Made by a program: the position numbers and the translations under genes. A DNA stretch of 64,000 nt from the NCBI RefSeq assembly GCF_008033115.1, contig NZ_CP041203.1, forward strand, positions 2,976,001 to 3,040,000, given 5' to 3'. The notes under the pieces are model-generated. The model worked only from the letters and a program-made list of their open reading frames with translations, made no database searches and had not been told where the DNA came from. Each line of letters opens with the position of its first letter. Position 1 is the first letter of the stretch. Source of the DNA: Cellulomonas sp. Y8 (lineage in GTDB: Bacteria > Actinomycetota > Actinomycetes > Actinomycetales > Cellulomonadaceae). Below are positions 25,776-35,204 of the stretch, one piece after another.

Positions 25776-26068
25776 CGCGGTCTCCGGTCCTCAGGCGGCG
25801 GGGGCCCGGCCGGCCCTCGCGCGGCGCCCTCCAGCCTGGCACCGGCGGGCGCGGGCTGCGCGGGCTGCGCGGCGGCCGGCGACGCCGGGGTGGTCGGTGT
25901 CCCTCGCGCCGACTGGGTAGGTGCCCGCAGGGACCGCTGCGTCCGTGCGGCACGCCGGGGGCCCACCGGGCGGCCGCGCACTGCGTAGGTGCTCCCGGCG
26001 CCGCCGTTGAGTGGTGCCCCAGGCGGAACAGTCCCTACCCGGGGGCTGACGCACACGGAGGGCTGACG
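25776..26068. promoter_or_regulatory. Divergent regulatory region between FMN reductase and LuxR gene
   Basis: Contains two copies of GTAGGTGC (25917-25924 and 25985-25992; CTGSGTAGGTGC context) and one TGAGTGGTGC (26008-26017, within CCGTTGAGTGG 26004-26014). The same words recur upstream of the OsmC-like gene beyond the far end of the LuxR gene (GTAGGTGC reversed at 29181-29188; TGAGTGGTGC reversed at 29266-29275; CCGTTGAGTGG reversed at 29247-29257). They may be binding sites of the LuxR protein; no binding data are available here. Confidence 0.45.
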
Positions 26069-28750
26069 GTGGAGGCAGAGGGATTCGGGCTGACGGTGGC
26101 GGCGGCGCAGCGGTGGCTGCCGCTCGGCCGCGACGTCCTCGTGCGCGGGGACCGCGGCGCGGGCAAGACGACGGTGCTGGAGGGCCTGCTCGCCGACGCC
26201 TCGCGGCGGGGCGTGACGGGCATCCTGCTGCGCGCGGGCGGCTCCCGGCCGCTGTCGGCGCTGCTCGACCACGCGTCCTCCTCGGTGCGCGTGCCGGACG
26301 AGTCGGCGCTGACCGACTGGCTGACCGACGAGCTGCGCGCGCGCCGCAGCGTGCTCCTGGTCGACGACGCGGACCGGATGGACGACGCCAGCCTCGGCGT
26401 GGCCCGGCGGGTCCTCGGCCGCACGGGGTCGCTGCTCGTCGCCGCCAGCACCTCCGACCCGCTCCGCGCCCCGGGCGGCGGCCTGCGCGACCTGCTGCTG
26501 GGCCGCGCGCCCGCGGAGGTGCGGGTCCAGCCGTTCGGGTTCCGGGCCGTGGCGACCCTGCTCGAGTCCGTGCTCGGCGCGCCCGCCGACGCCGGGCTGA
26601 CCGCCTCGGTGATGGCCGGGACCGGGGGCAACCCCCGCGCGGTCGTGGCGCTCGCGGACGCGGCCCGCGCGGCGGGCGCGCTGCGCCGGCAGGACGGGCT
26701 GTGGGTCGAGGACGGGACGCTGGGCGACGTGCCCGTGGAGGCCGTCGCCTACGTGTTCCTGTCGGGGCTCGGCCCGGCCTGCGTCGGGGCCCTGGAGACG
26801 CTCGCGAGCGCCGGCCCGCTGCCCGCCGACGTCGCGGGCCGGCTGGTCGACCCGTCCGCGCTCGCGGAGCTGTCGGACCACGGCCGCGTCGTCGGCCACG
26901 AGCTCGCGGGCGCCGGCGAGGTGCTGGCGGTGTCGCCGCCGCTGCTCGCCCGGGCCCTGCGGGAGCGGGTGTCGCCGTACCGCCGGCGCCGGCTGGCGGA
27001 GCGGGTCGCGGCCGAGGGCGGCGGGCTCGCCGCGGCCGCCTCGCCGGTCGACGACCTGACGACCGTGCTGCTGGCCGCGCCGTCCGGCGAGGGCGGCGCG
27101 CCCGCGTGGGTCGCGCAGGTCGCCGGCCTCGTGCACGAGCGCGCCACCGCGGACGAGGGCGCGCGCCGGACGGAGTGGCTGGCGCACCCGACGCTGGCCA
27201 CCGCGAACGCCTACCTCGCGGCGCTGATGCTCCGGCCGGCCGCCGAGCAGCTCGAGGAGGTGTTCGCGCGGGTGGAGCCGGGCGAGCACGACGACGCGGG
27301 GGCGCGCGCGGCGTTCGCGTTCTACCGCTCGCGGTGGGCCGCCTGGGCGGCGACCGCGGCGACCGCGGCGACCACGGCACCGGAGGCGCCGCTGCCCGTG
27401 GACCTCGCGGGCGGGCAGCCGGCGGGCGACGGGCCGGGGGAGGACGACGGGGCCGAGGGCGACGCGGCGGAGGACGCGGCGGACGGCGAGGTCGTGCCCG
27501 ACGCCGAGCCCGCCGACGACGGCTGGCCCGTCACGGGGCCGGACGACGCGTGGCCGGACCCCGTCGACCCGGACCTCGCCCCGGTCGCCGAGCTCGGCCG
27601 GCTCAAGCCGCGCCTGCTGCGCGAGCTGGCGGGAGGACGCAGCCCCGAGGAGGTGGCGGCCGAGGTCGAGCCGGAGACGCGGGTGCCGTTCGTCCGCGGC
27701 TGGCCGTCGGTGCTGCGCGCCGCCGCGCTGCTCGAGGCCGGCTGGCCCGAGGCCGCGCTCGAGGTGGTCGAGCGCACGGACCTGTCCTGCGCGGCCCCCG
27801 AGCCGCGGCACTACCTCGCGGCCCTGCGCGGGCAGGGGCTCCTCCAGACCGGCCGGATCGACGAGGCCGAGCAGTGGCAGCGCCGGATGCTGGACGCCGC
27901 CTACGACGAGGTGGACGCCCTGGCCATCCGGGTGCACGCCAGCATGCTCGCCGAGGTGCTGTACATGTCGTCCCAGACCGCGGCCGCCTGGCGCGCGGTG
28001 AGCACGGCGCTCCGCCTCGGCGCGCCGGGCCCGGTCGGCACCACGTTCTACCGGCGGGGCCTGACGGTCGGCGCGGTCATCCAGGCGCACGCCGGCAACC
28101 TCACGCTCGCCCAGGTGCTCGTGCGCGAGCTGGACCGCTCGCCGCAGGCGTACCGGCCGCTGCTGCGCTCGATGCGGCCGCTCGCCCGGGCGGCGCTCGC
28201 GGCGGCGTCGGGGGAGGCGCCGGCCGGCGCGCGCATCGTCCGGCGGGCGGCCCGGGCTTACGCGGCGGAGGGGCTGCTGCAGCCCGCGCTGCTGTGCTGG
28301 ACGCTCGGCACGGGCGACCTCGACGCCCACCGGGGGAACGCCGTCCGCGACCTCGCGGCCCGGACCCGGGTCCCGCTGCTGGAGCCGTACGCCCAGGTGG
28401 TGGTCGGGCTCGTCGAGGGCGACCGGGAGTCGGTCGCGGCGGCCGTGTCGCGGACGAGCGCGGCGACCGCCCCGGCGCTCGCCCGCGCCGCCGAGCAGGT
28501 GCTCGGGGTCCAGGAGGGCACCCCGCGGCCCGCGCGGGCGCCCGTGCCCCGGCTGCTGGCCGGCGTGCGCGCCGAGCCGCTGTCGGTCCGGGAGCAGGAG
28601 GTCGCGGTCCTCGCGCGCGAGGGCCTGAGCAACCGGCAGATCGCCGACCAGCTCTACCTGAGCGTCCGGACGGTCGAGAACCACATGAGCCGCGCCCTGC
28701 GGAAGCTCGGGCTGGTCAGCCGGGGCGAGCTGGTGCAGTGGGGCGGCTGA
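26069..28750 (+). CDS. Large ATP-binding LuxR-family regulator (893 aa)
   Basis: LAL/MalT-like architecture. Walker A is RGDRGAGKTT (residues about 26-35), and a Walker B-like strand SVLLVDDADRMDD lies near 95. A long helical repeat region follows, interrupted by an acidic low-complexity stretch (about 440-510, DGPGEDDGAEGDAAEDAADGE). The C-terminal LuxR HTH is LSVREQEVAVLAREGLSNRQIADQLYLSVRTVENHMSRALRKLGL. GTG 26069 follows GGAGGG. The 3' end overlaps the convergent OsmC-like gene by 35 bp. Repeated words upstream of both genes suggest a shared regulon. Confidence 0.9.
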   Translation: MEAEGFGLTVAAAQRWLPLGRDVLVRGDRGAGKTTVLEGLLADASRRGVTGILLRAGGSRPLSALLDHASSSVRVPDESALTDWLTDELRARRSVLLVDDADRMDDASLGVARRVLGRTGSLLVAASTSDPLRAPGGGLRDLLLGRAPAEVRVQPFGFRAVATLLESVLGAPADAGLTASVMAGTGGNPRAVVALADAARAAGALRRQDGLWVEDGTLGDVPVEAVAYVFLSGLGPACVGALETLASAGPLPADVAGRLVDPSALAELSDHGRVVGHELAGAGEVLAVSPPLLARALRERVSPYRRRRLAERVAAEGGGLAAAASPVDDLTTVLLAAPSGEGGAPAWVAQVAGLVHERATADEGARRTEWLAHPTLATANAYLAALMLRPAAEQLEEVFARVEPGEHDDAGARAAFAFYRSRWAAWAATAATAATTAPEAPLPVDLAGGQPAGDGPGEDDGAEGDAAEDAADGEVVPDAEPADDGWPVTGPDDAWPDPVDPDLAPVAELGRLKPRLLRELAGGRSPEEVAAEVEPETRVPFVRGWPSVLRAAALLEAGWPEAALEVVERTDLSCAAPEPRHYLAALRGQGLLQTGRIDEAEQWQRRMLDAAYDEVDALAIRVHASMLAEVLYMSSQTAAAWRAVSTALRLGAPGPVGTTFYRRGLTVGAVIQAHAGNLTLAQVLVRELDRSPQAYRPLLRSMRPLARAALAAASGEAPAGARIVRRAARAYAAEGLLQPALLCWTLGTGDLDAHRGNAVRDLAARTRVPLLEPYAQVVVGLVEGDRESVAAAVSRTSAATAPALARAAEQVLGVQEGTPRPARAPVPRLLAGVRAEPLSVREQEVAVLAREGLSNRQIADQLYLSVRTVENHMSRALRKLGLVSRGELVQWGG

Positions 28751-29129
28751 CGGGCACGCCCTGACGCAGGGCCCGGGGGATCTCGGCGACCTCGTCGACG
28801 ACGGCGAGCAGCTGCGCCACGGCGTCGTCGGGGGCCGTGGTGTCGAGCCGCACCTCGTAGGTGATGCCCGTGGACGCCCAGGTCTCGGGCGCGAACCCGC
28901 CGCGCGCCGTCACGGCGGCGCCGGCGAGCGGCAGGCCCCGGGCGTGCGCCTCGCGGAACAGGTCGTTGAGCACGCAGCCGGCGACCGCGAGGTGCAGCAG
29001 GTGCGCGCCGGTGAAGGCGACCGTGGCGCGGACGCCGCCGTCCGTCCACCGGTGGGGGAGGGCGAGCGCGTCGCCGTCCGCGGGCGCCAGCGTGCCCGCG
29101 CCGACCGTGACCGCGAAGTCCTCGGGCAC
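28716..29129 (-). CDS. OsmC-like protein (137 aa)
   Basis: Small OsmC/Ohr-fold protein: VTVGAGTLAPADGDALALPHRWTDGGVRATVAFTGAHLLHLAVAGCVLNDLFREAHARGLPL contains the central helix with the single reactive-type Cys of the family (AVAGC). The second family Cys is not evident, so peroxidase activity is uncertain. A TACGCT -10-like hexamer lies on the minus strand at 29159-29164, with GTAGGTGC about 16 bases upstream of it. Confidence 0.85.
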   Translation of the reverse strand: MPEDFAVTVGAGTLAPADGDALALPHRWTDGGVRATVAFTGAHLLHLAVAGCVLNDLFREAHARGLPLAGAAVTARGGFAPETWASTGITYEVRLDTTAPDDAVAQLLAVVDEVAEIPRALRQGVPVSRPTAPARPG

Positions 29130-29313
29130 CGGCGGTCCTCCCCTCGGGTGTCGACGGCAGCGTAGGCGCCCGACCTCGCGGCACCTACGTGGGGCGGAGC
29201 GTGACGCTCACCGACGGCCCGCGGACCCTCAGGCCGGCGCCTCCCGCCACTCAACGGAGCCGCCTGCACCACTCACCCCGCGGTGAGCGGCGGTCCGGGG
29301 CGCCTTGAATGGA

Positions 29314-29357
29314 CGACGTCGGAGGGCCTGCAGCGGCTGACAGGCCCTCCGACGTCG
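29314..29357. other. 17-bp perfect inverted repeat (hairpin)
   Basis: Left arm 29314-29330 (CGACGTCGGAGGGCCTG) and right arm 29341-29357 are exact reverse complements around the loop CAGCGGCTGA. No T tract follows on either side. Its position between two divergent genes means it is not an obvious terminator for either; a small-RNA terminator or a protein site are options. Confidence 0.75.
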
Positions 29358-29511
29358 AGGTCGCCGGTGCTCGGCACCGCCCCCCGTCGGGCACCGGGGC
29401 CCTCGTCGTCGCATCGTGATCTCGGTCACGAGCGCCGACGGTCGACCTGCGGCGATGCTCCCGGCCTGTGACCACGCTGTGTGAGCGTTCACCCCCGCGG
29501 ACGCCAGATTG

Positions 29512-29540
29512 TTGACCGCTGCACCATCGGGGGCCATAGT
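29512..29540 (+). promoter_or_regulatory. Sigma-70-type promoter TTGACC-N17-CATAGT
   Basis: -35 TTGACC at 29512-29517 and -10 CATAGT at 29535-29540, with ideal 17-bp spacing. The expected start point is near 29547, about 230 bases before the next gene, just ahead of a 9-bp stem (CGGTGCGCA 29550-29558 with TGCGCACCG 29578-29586). Confidence 0.6.
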
Positions 29541-29762
29541 TCATCTCGACGGTGCGCATCGCCTGCCCCCTGCGCGGTGCGCACCGTTCACCACGTCGCC
29601 GTCGTCGCCCGTCGAGCCGCCGCTCCGGGCCCGCGGCCACCCCTCCGGGTCGTGCTCCTCCGAGCCGCCCGAGGACCGCCCCCGGGGTGGTCCCGGTGGG
29701 CGAGTTCCGCGTCATCACCCGCCTCGGCGGCGCGTCACGCCCGCGGTCGGGGGAGTCCCGGT

Positions 29763-29768
29763 TAGCGT
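29763..29768 (+). promoter_or_regulatory. -10 element TAGCGT of a leaderless-type promoter
   Basis: TAGCGT with GTG at 29776, 8 bases after its last base and no ribosome-binding site. Second possible promoter for the large gene that follows. Confidence 0.45.
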
Positions 29769-29775
29769 GCTGCGG

Positions 29776-32700
29776 GTGAAGGTCCCTGCGCGTCGCTCCG
29801 TCCCCGGGCAGCAGCCGGCCGCCTCCGCCGAGGCAGCGCCGGTGACGCCGCCGACCCCCGCGACGCCCGCCGGCGGGCCGACCGCCGGGACCGGCACCGA
29901 CGGCCCCGCGCCCCGGCCCGACACCCACGACGGCGAGACGCCCATGCCCGACCCCACCGACCCCGCGACCCCGGCCGGACCCGTGCTCGTCGAGCCGCCG
30001 TCCGCCGCCGAGCTCGTCGAGGGCGCCGCCGGCACGTGGCGCGCCGCGCTCGTCGAGGCCGCCGGCGGCTCGACGCTGGCCGACGTCGAGCTGCTCGGCG
30101 ACGCCGCCCTCGACCTGTCCGCCGCGCACCCCTCCGGCATCGCCCAGCTGTTCGCCGGGCGGGAGACCCGGCTGTCGAACCTGGTCCGCGAGGGCGCCGC
30201 GCGCGGCACCGCCCGGCGCCGCGCCCGCGCCGTCGCCGCCCGCGCCGGGACCTACGCGCAGCAGTACGGCATCGCGCCGACCTACCTGGCCATCGGCGTC
30301 GCCTCGTGGACCGAGCACTCGACGCCCGACGTGGCGACCGACGACGTCGCGGCGATCGCCACGGCGACGCGGGAGTCGACGGCGGCACGCCCGGACGGCG
30401 TCGCCGCGGACGACGACGCCCCCGCCCCGACCGCCCGCAAGGTGCGCGCGCCCGTGCTGCTCCGGCCGGTCTCGCTCCGCGCCCGCGGCACCGCCGAGAG
30501 CGACTACGAGCTGACCCTCGAGCCGTCCCTCGAGGTCAACCCGGTCCTGGCCCGCGCGCTGCGCTCGCGCGGGGCGCTGCTCGACCCCGGCGCCGTCGCC
30601 CGGAGCGCGTTCACCGGGTCGGGCTTCGACCCGCGCGACGCCATCACCCGGCTGACCTCGCTCGGCACCGCGGTCCTCGACGACTTCCAGCTCGTCGACC
30701 GGATCGTCGTCGGCACGTTCGTGCACCCGGGCCAGGTGCTCGTCGACGACCTGGACCGGCTGGCGTCCGCCCTGGACCGGCACGAGGTGGTCGCCGCGCT
30801 GGCGGGCGTCCCCGAGGCCGTCGCCGCGCTCGACGTCGCCGTGCCCGAGCCGTCCCGCGGCGACCGCGACCCGGCGCTGGAGCGCGGGGTGGGCGACCTG
30901 GACCCCGCCCAGCAGCACGTCCTCGACGTGGTCGCCGGCGGGTCGCACGTCTTCGTCGACGCGCCTGCCGACAGCGACGTCACCGGCACCCTGGCCGCGC
31001 TGGTCGCCGACGCCGCGGCCGAGGGCCGCACCGTCCTGTACGTCCCCGGGCACCGGCGCGCCGCCGTCGCGCTGCGCGAGCGCCTGGAGCAGCTCGGGGT
31101 GGGTGAGGTCCTGCTGGACGTCGCACCCGACGCCGCGTGGCGCGCCGCCTCGTCGCGCCGGCTCATGGGCGCGATGACGCTCGACGTCGACCCGGGTGAC
31201 CCGGTGGCGACCGGCGAGCTCCGCCGGGCCCTGGTCGAGCGCCGGGAGCGGCTGCGCGGCTACGTCGACGGCCTGCACCGGGTCCGGGAGCCGTGGGGCG
31301 CGTCCGCCTACGACGCGTTCCAGGCGCTGGCGCGACTCACCGCCGAGCGGCCCGCGCCCCGCACCACGGTCCGGCTGGCCGCCGAGGTCGCCCGCACCCT
31401 GGACGCCGAGCGCCGCGCCGCCGTCGGAGCGGAGCTGCGCGAGGCCGCCGAGGCCGGGGCGTTCACGCTCCGCCCGGTCGACACCCCCTGGTACGGCGCC
31501 GCCCTGCTCAGCGACGCCGAGGCCGCGGACGCCCTGCGCCGCGCCGAGCGCCTGGCCGCCGAGGCCGGGCTCGCCCGGGTCGAGCGCCGGATCGCGGAGG
31601 TCGCCGAGGTCACCGGGTTCACGCCCGCGACCACGCTCGCCGCCTGGGCCGAGCAGCTCGAGGTGCTCGCGGGCGTCCGCGGCGCGCTCGACGTGTTCCA
31701 GCCGATCGTGTTCGAGCGGAGCCCGGCCGACATGGTCGCCGCCACGGCGTCGAAGGCCTGGCGGGCCGAGCACGGCACCCCCATGGGCTACTGGCTGCGC
31801 CGCCGGCTCAAGAAGCAGGCCAAGGACCTGCTGCGCCCGGGGCCGCCCGGTCGCCGACCTGCACGCCGCCCTGCTCGACGTGCAGCGGCAGCGTGCCATC
31901 TGGGCCGAGCACTGCCCGGCCGGCGGCTGGCCCGCGGCTGCCCGAGGGCCTCGGGGAGATCGAGGCCGAGCACCGCGAGGTGCGCGCCGACGTCGAGGCG
32001 CTCGGCATCGTGCTCGCCGGGACCCCCGAGGGCGCCGACCTGCTCGACCGCCCGATCGGCGAGGTCCTGGACCGCGCGCGGCGGCTGGTCGCGGCGCGGG
32101 ACACCCTCGCCCGGCTGCCCGAGCGCACCCGGCTGCTCCGGTCGCTGCGCGCCGCCGGCCTGGACGACCTGCTCGACGACCTGGCCACGCGCCGGGTGCC
32201 GGCCGGGCTGGTCCCCGCGGAGCTCGAGCTCGCCTGGTGGAGCACCGTCTTCGAGCAGCTGCTCGCCGCCGACCCCGCCCTCGCGGGCTACGACGGCCGC
32301 ACCCTCGGCCGGCTGGCCGCCGAGTACCGGCAGCTCGACGTCGCGCACACCGCCGCGCTCGCCGGACCGGTGCGCGCCCGCGCCGCCGCGCACGTGCGGA
32401 ACACCATGGCCGCGCACACCGAGCAGACCGAGGCGCTGTTCGCCGAGCTCGTCGAGGAGCGGCTGACCGGGCTCCGCGAGACGTTCGAGCGGTACCCGGA
32501 CGTCGCCCGCCGGCTGCGGCCCGTGCTCGCCGCCGCGCCGATGCTGGTGCCGCAGGTGCTGCCCGCGACCCGGACCGTCGACCTCGTGGTCCTCGACGCG
32601 GCCGCGCACCTGCCCGTCGAGGTCGCGCTGCCCGCGATCGCCCGCGGCCGCCAGGTCGTGGTCGTCGGGGACCGGCGGTGCGCGTCCGGCACCGCCGTCC

Positions 32701-34538
32701 GCGAGCTCGCCGACGTGCTGCCGACCGTGCCGCTCCGCGCGGACGCGTCCCGGCGCGACCCGTACCTCACGGCGTTCCTCGCCGCGCACGGCTACGCCGA
32801 CGTGCTGTCGCCCACGCCGCTGCCCACCAGCGCGGCCGCCGTCGGGCACCACCTGGTCGACGGCACCGGGATGCCCGACGGGTCCGGCGCCGTGCAGAGC
32901 ACCCGCGCCGACGTCGACCGGGTCGTCGAGCTGGTCATCGAGCACGCGCTCACCCACGGCGAGGAGTCGCTCGCCGTCGTCACGGCGTCGCCCGTGCACA
33001 CCGCGCAGATCCGCGAGGCCGTGCTCGCCCAGGTCCGGGACTCGCCGTCGCTCGCCGCCTGCCTCGACGGCGCGCGGCCCGAGCCGTTCGTCGTCACCGA
33101 CCTGACCAACGTCGCCGGACTGCGCCGGGACGCGCTCATCCTGTCGCTCGGCTTCGGGCGGACCCCGCACGGGCGGGTGCTGCACCGGTTCGGGCCCATC
33201 AGCGGGCCCGGCGGCGACGCGCTGCTGCTCGCGGCGCTCGGCGTCACCCGGCACCGGCTCGACGTCGTGTCCTGCTTCGCGGTGGCCGACGTCGACCCCG
33301 AGCGGCTGCGCGGCCCGGGTCCGCGGCTGCTGGCGGACCTGCTGCGGTTCGCCGAGCGGCGGGCCGCGGGGGAGACCGACCTGGCGATCGCGGCGGCGCC
33401 GGCCGAGGCGGAGGCGGCGGCCGAGGCGGAGGCGGCGGCCGAGGGGACCGACGCGTCCGACGACGACAGCACGCCCGCCGCCGAGGAGGCCGCGGCCCCG
33501 GCGGTGGCGGAGGAGGTCAAGGCCCCCGCCGCCGAGCACGCGCCCGACCGCCTCGTCGTCGACCTCGCCGAGCGGCTGTGGCGGCACGGGCTGGTCGTCG
33601 AGCTGGACCACGGCCTGCCCGGCGGGCTGCACCTGCCGCTTGCGGTCGGCCACCCCGACCTGCCGGGCGAGCTGCTCGTCGCCGTCCTCACCGACGACGA
33701 CGCCTACCTGCACGAGCCCAGCGTCCGGGTGCGCGACCGCCAGGTCGCCGAGCGGCTCGAGCGGCTCGGCTGGAGCGTCCTGCGCGTCTGGTCGGCCGCC
33801 GCGTTCCTCGACCCCGAGGCCGAGGTCGACCGCATCCGCCGCGCCCTGCACGCCGTCGCCGACCGGCGCATCGCCGAGTCCGAGGCCGACCGGGCGCGCG
33901 CCCGGCTGCTGGTCCCCGCGCCGCTGCTCGACGACGACGGCACCGGCCCCGCGCCCACGCTGACCGGGTTCGCGGTCGTGCCGGGCGCCGACCTGCCCGC
34001 CGGCGGCGGCGCGCGGCCCGGCGAGCGCCGGGTGCTCGACGCGACCGGCGCGATCACGGTGGTGCCGGACACGACGGCGGACGACGAGGACGGCGCCGGC
34101 GAGGGCTCCTCGGGGTCGGCGAGCACGCCCGAGGCGCCGGCGCGGTGGACCCCGCCGGCGGCGCCGGGGGCCGGTGCGCCGGGTGCGCCTGGTGCCGGCT
34201 CGTCGCAGGAGCGCTCGGCCTCGTCGGCCGCCCCGGCGACCGCCGCGCAGATCCCGGGCGTCATGGAGGCGGCCGCGCCGATGACCGGCGCCGTCCGCGC
34301 GGTCCAGCCGACGCTCGCCGTCCCGGGCGGCCCGCGCCCCGACGTGCGGCCGGGCCTGCCGATCAGCGCCTACTCCGACGACCAGCTCGACGACCTCGTC
34401 GCCTGGCTCGTGTCCGACGGCACCGAGCGCACCCAGGACGAGCTCGCCGCGGCCCTGCGCGCCGAGCTCGGCATCACCCGCCGCGGTGCCCGGGTCGACT
34501 CGGTCGTCTCGGCGGCGGTCACCCGCGCGACCCGCTGA
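29776..34538 (+). CDS. DUF4011/SF1-helicase-like/MTES_1575-type giant protein with degenerate ATPase motifs; two +1 frameshifts in this sequence (1586 aa repaired)
   Basis: N terminus: a Pro-rich tail, then a DUF4011-like region (PPSAAELVEGAAGTWRAALVE... RETRLSNLVREGAARG). The helicase-like core reads LDPAQQHVLDVVAGGSHVFVDAPADSDVTGTL, where a GPPGTGKT Walker A is expected (about residue 395). It reads VDLVVLDAAAHLPVEVALPAIARGRQVVVVGDRR, where DEAS is expected (about 934), so both ATP motifs are lost. Later blocks are RRDALILSLGFGRTPHGRVLHRFGP, a PDDEXK/MTES_1575-like part (about 1257-1357, GELLVAVLTDDDAYLHEPSVRVRDRQ... LGWSVLRVWS) and a DUF3320-like tail. Extra bases in G4 31839-31842 and C3 31931-31933 break the frame; removing one from each restores 1586 codons. 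ATG 29944 is an alternative start. Confidence 0.75.
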
Positions 34539-34688
34539 CGGCGTCGCGTCGGCCGCGGGTGGGGCGCCGCTCCCGGCGGGCGGACCGTGCCGCCGAGGAC
34601 CGAGCCGTCACGGCGCGCGGACGAGGCCGCCGGGGGCGGACGAGGCCGCCGGGGATCGCCCCAGACCGGAGCGCCGGGAACCGCTCCG

Positions 34689-34758
34689 CCGAGATAGGAC
34701 CGTCTCGCCGAGATAGGACCGTCGACGGTCCTATCTCGGAGCGGAGGTCCTATCTCGG
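34689..34758. repeat. Repeat family A: four 19-bp-period copies of CCGAGATAGGACC, two direct and two inverted
   Basis: Direct copies start at 34689 and 34708. Inverted copies end at 34739 and 34758, so each pair is spaced exactly 19 bp. Copies 2 and 3 abut to form a perfect 32-bp palindrome (34708-34739) that could form a 16-bp cruciform or RNA hairpin. AT content is high for this genome. Confidence 0.9.
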
Positions 34759-34877
34759 CGGCGGCGGTGCCGCGGGGTCCTCGGAGGGCGGCGCGCCCGC
34801 GGCGAGGCGGGGTCGAGTGCCCCACGTGGGCGGTGTCGGCGAGCTCGGTGCTCGGCGCCGGGTTCGCTGGCTGCACG

Positions 34878-34953
34878 CACCGGACCCGGCGACATCCACC
34901 GGACCCGGCGACGTCCACCGAACCCGGCGAGATCCGCCGAACCCGTCGAGCAG
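34878..34953. repeat. Repeat family B: four tandem 19-bp units CACCGGACCCGGCGACATC
   Basis: Units start at 34878, 34897, 34916 and 34935, an exact 19-bp period. Units 3 and 4 drift to CACCGAACCCGGCGAGATC and a more diverged form. Degenerate inverted copies (GTGTCGGCGAGCTCGGTG and CTCGGCGCCGGGTTCG) occur just upstream at about 34833-34866. Confidence 0.85.
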
Positions 34954-35015
34954 GCGAGGTCGGGGTCTGGCTGCCTCGCCCGTGTCATGGAGGCTCGGGG
35001 TGGGACACTGGGCGG

Positions 35016-35189
35016 GTGACCACTCCGACCGAGCCGGGCTCCGAGCCCACGGACCGACCCCGCCGTCCGGTCGACGACTCCCCGCTCATCCCGAGCCGCA
35101 GCGCCGACGACTCCGACACGGGCTGGGGCGACGACCGCGGCGACTCCAACGACGATCGCCTCCGCCGGGACGTCCCGCCGCACTGGTGA
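35016..35189 (+). CDS. Small acidic protein with PLIPSRSADDSD core (57 aa)
   Basis: VTTPTEPGSEPTDRPRRPVDDSPLIPSRSADDSDTGWGDDRGDSNDDRLRRDVPPHW. Highly charged, disordered-looking, without membrane segment. The motif PSRSADDxDxGWG recurs in my memory of small actinobacterial hypothetical proteins, but I cannot name a function. GTG 35016 sits 6 bases after GACACT, a leaderless-like arrangement. The gene is bracketed by the repeat arrays. Confidence 0.6.
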   Translation: MTTPTEPGSEPTDRPRRPVDDSPLIPSRSADDSDTGWGDDRGDSNDDRLRRDVPPHW

Positions 35190-35204
35190 CCCGCGCGGGC
35201 TGCG

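Larger units (their letters stand above)
29130..29775. other. 646-bp gene-free region with structured elements and a promoter
   Basis: No convincing coding sequence: open frames here have no ribosome site and Arg/Pro-rich shadow-like composition. It holds the OsmC-side repeats, a small hairpin CTCACC-CCGC-GGTGAG (29272-29287), a 17-bp perfect stem (29314-29357), a good promoter (29512-29540) and a 9-bp hairpin just after it (29550-29586). It also holds the -10 TAGCGT (29763-29768) for the next gene. It may encode a small RNA or long leader. Confidence 0.5.
34539..35015. other. 477-bp gene-free region carrying two 19-bp-period repeat arrays
   Basis: No coding sequence with a ribosome site or protein-like composition. 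Two repeat families (34689-34758 and 34878-34953) occupy much of it. The remaining sequence (34539-34688) is GC-rich with short direct repeats such as GGACGAGGCCGCCGGGG, present twice around 34620-34660. Confidence 0.6.

Noticed and set aside
29552-29779. 75-aa open frame after the 29512 promoter
   Set aside because: Arg/Ser/Pro-rich, no ribosome site, and it overlaps the hairpin; not protein-like.
31839-31933. Programmed ribosomal frameshifting in the giant gene
   Set aside because: Two same-direction shifts without slippery heptamers or a downstream pseudoknot, and the same type of indel occurs in metG; consensus error is simpler.
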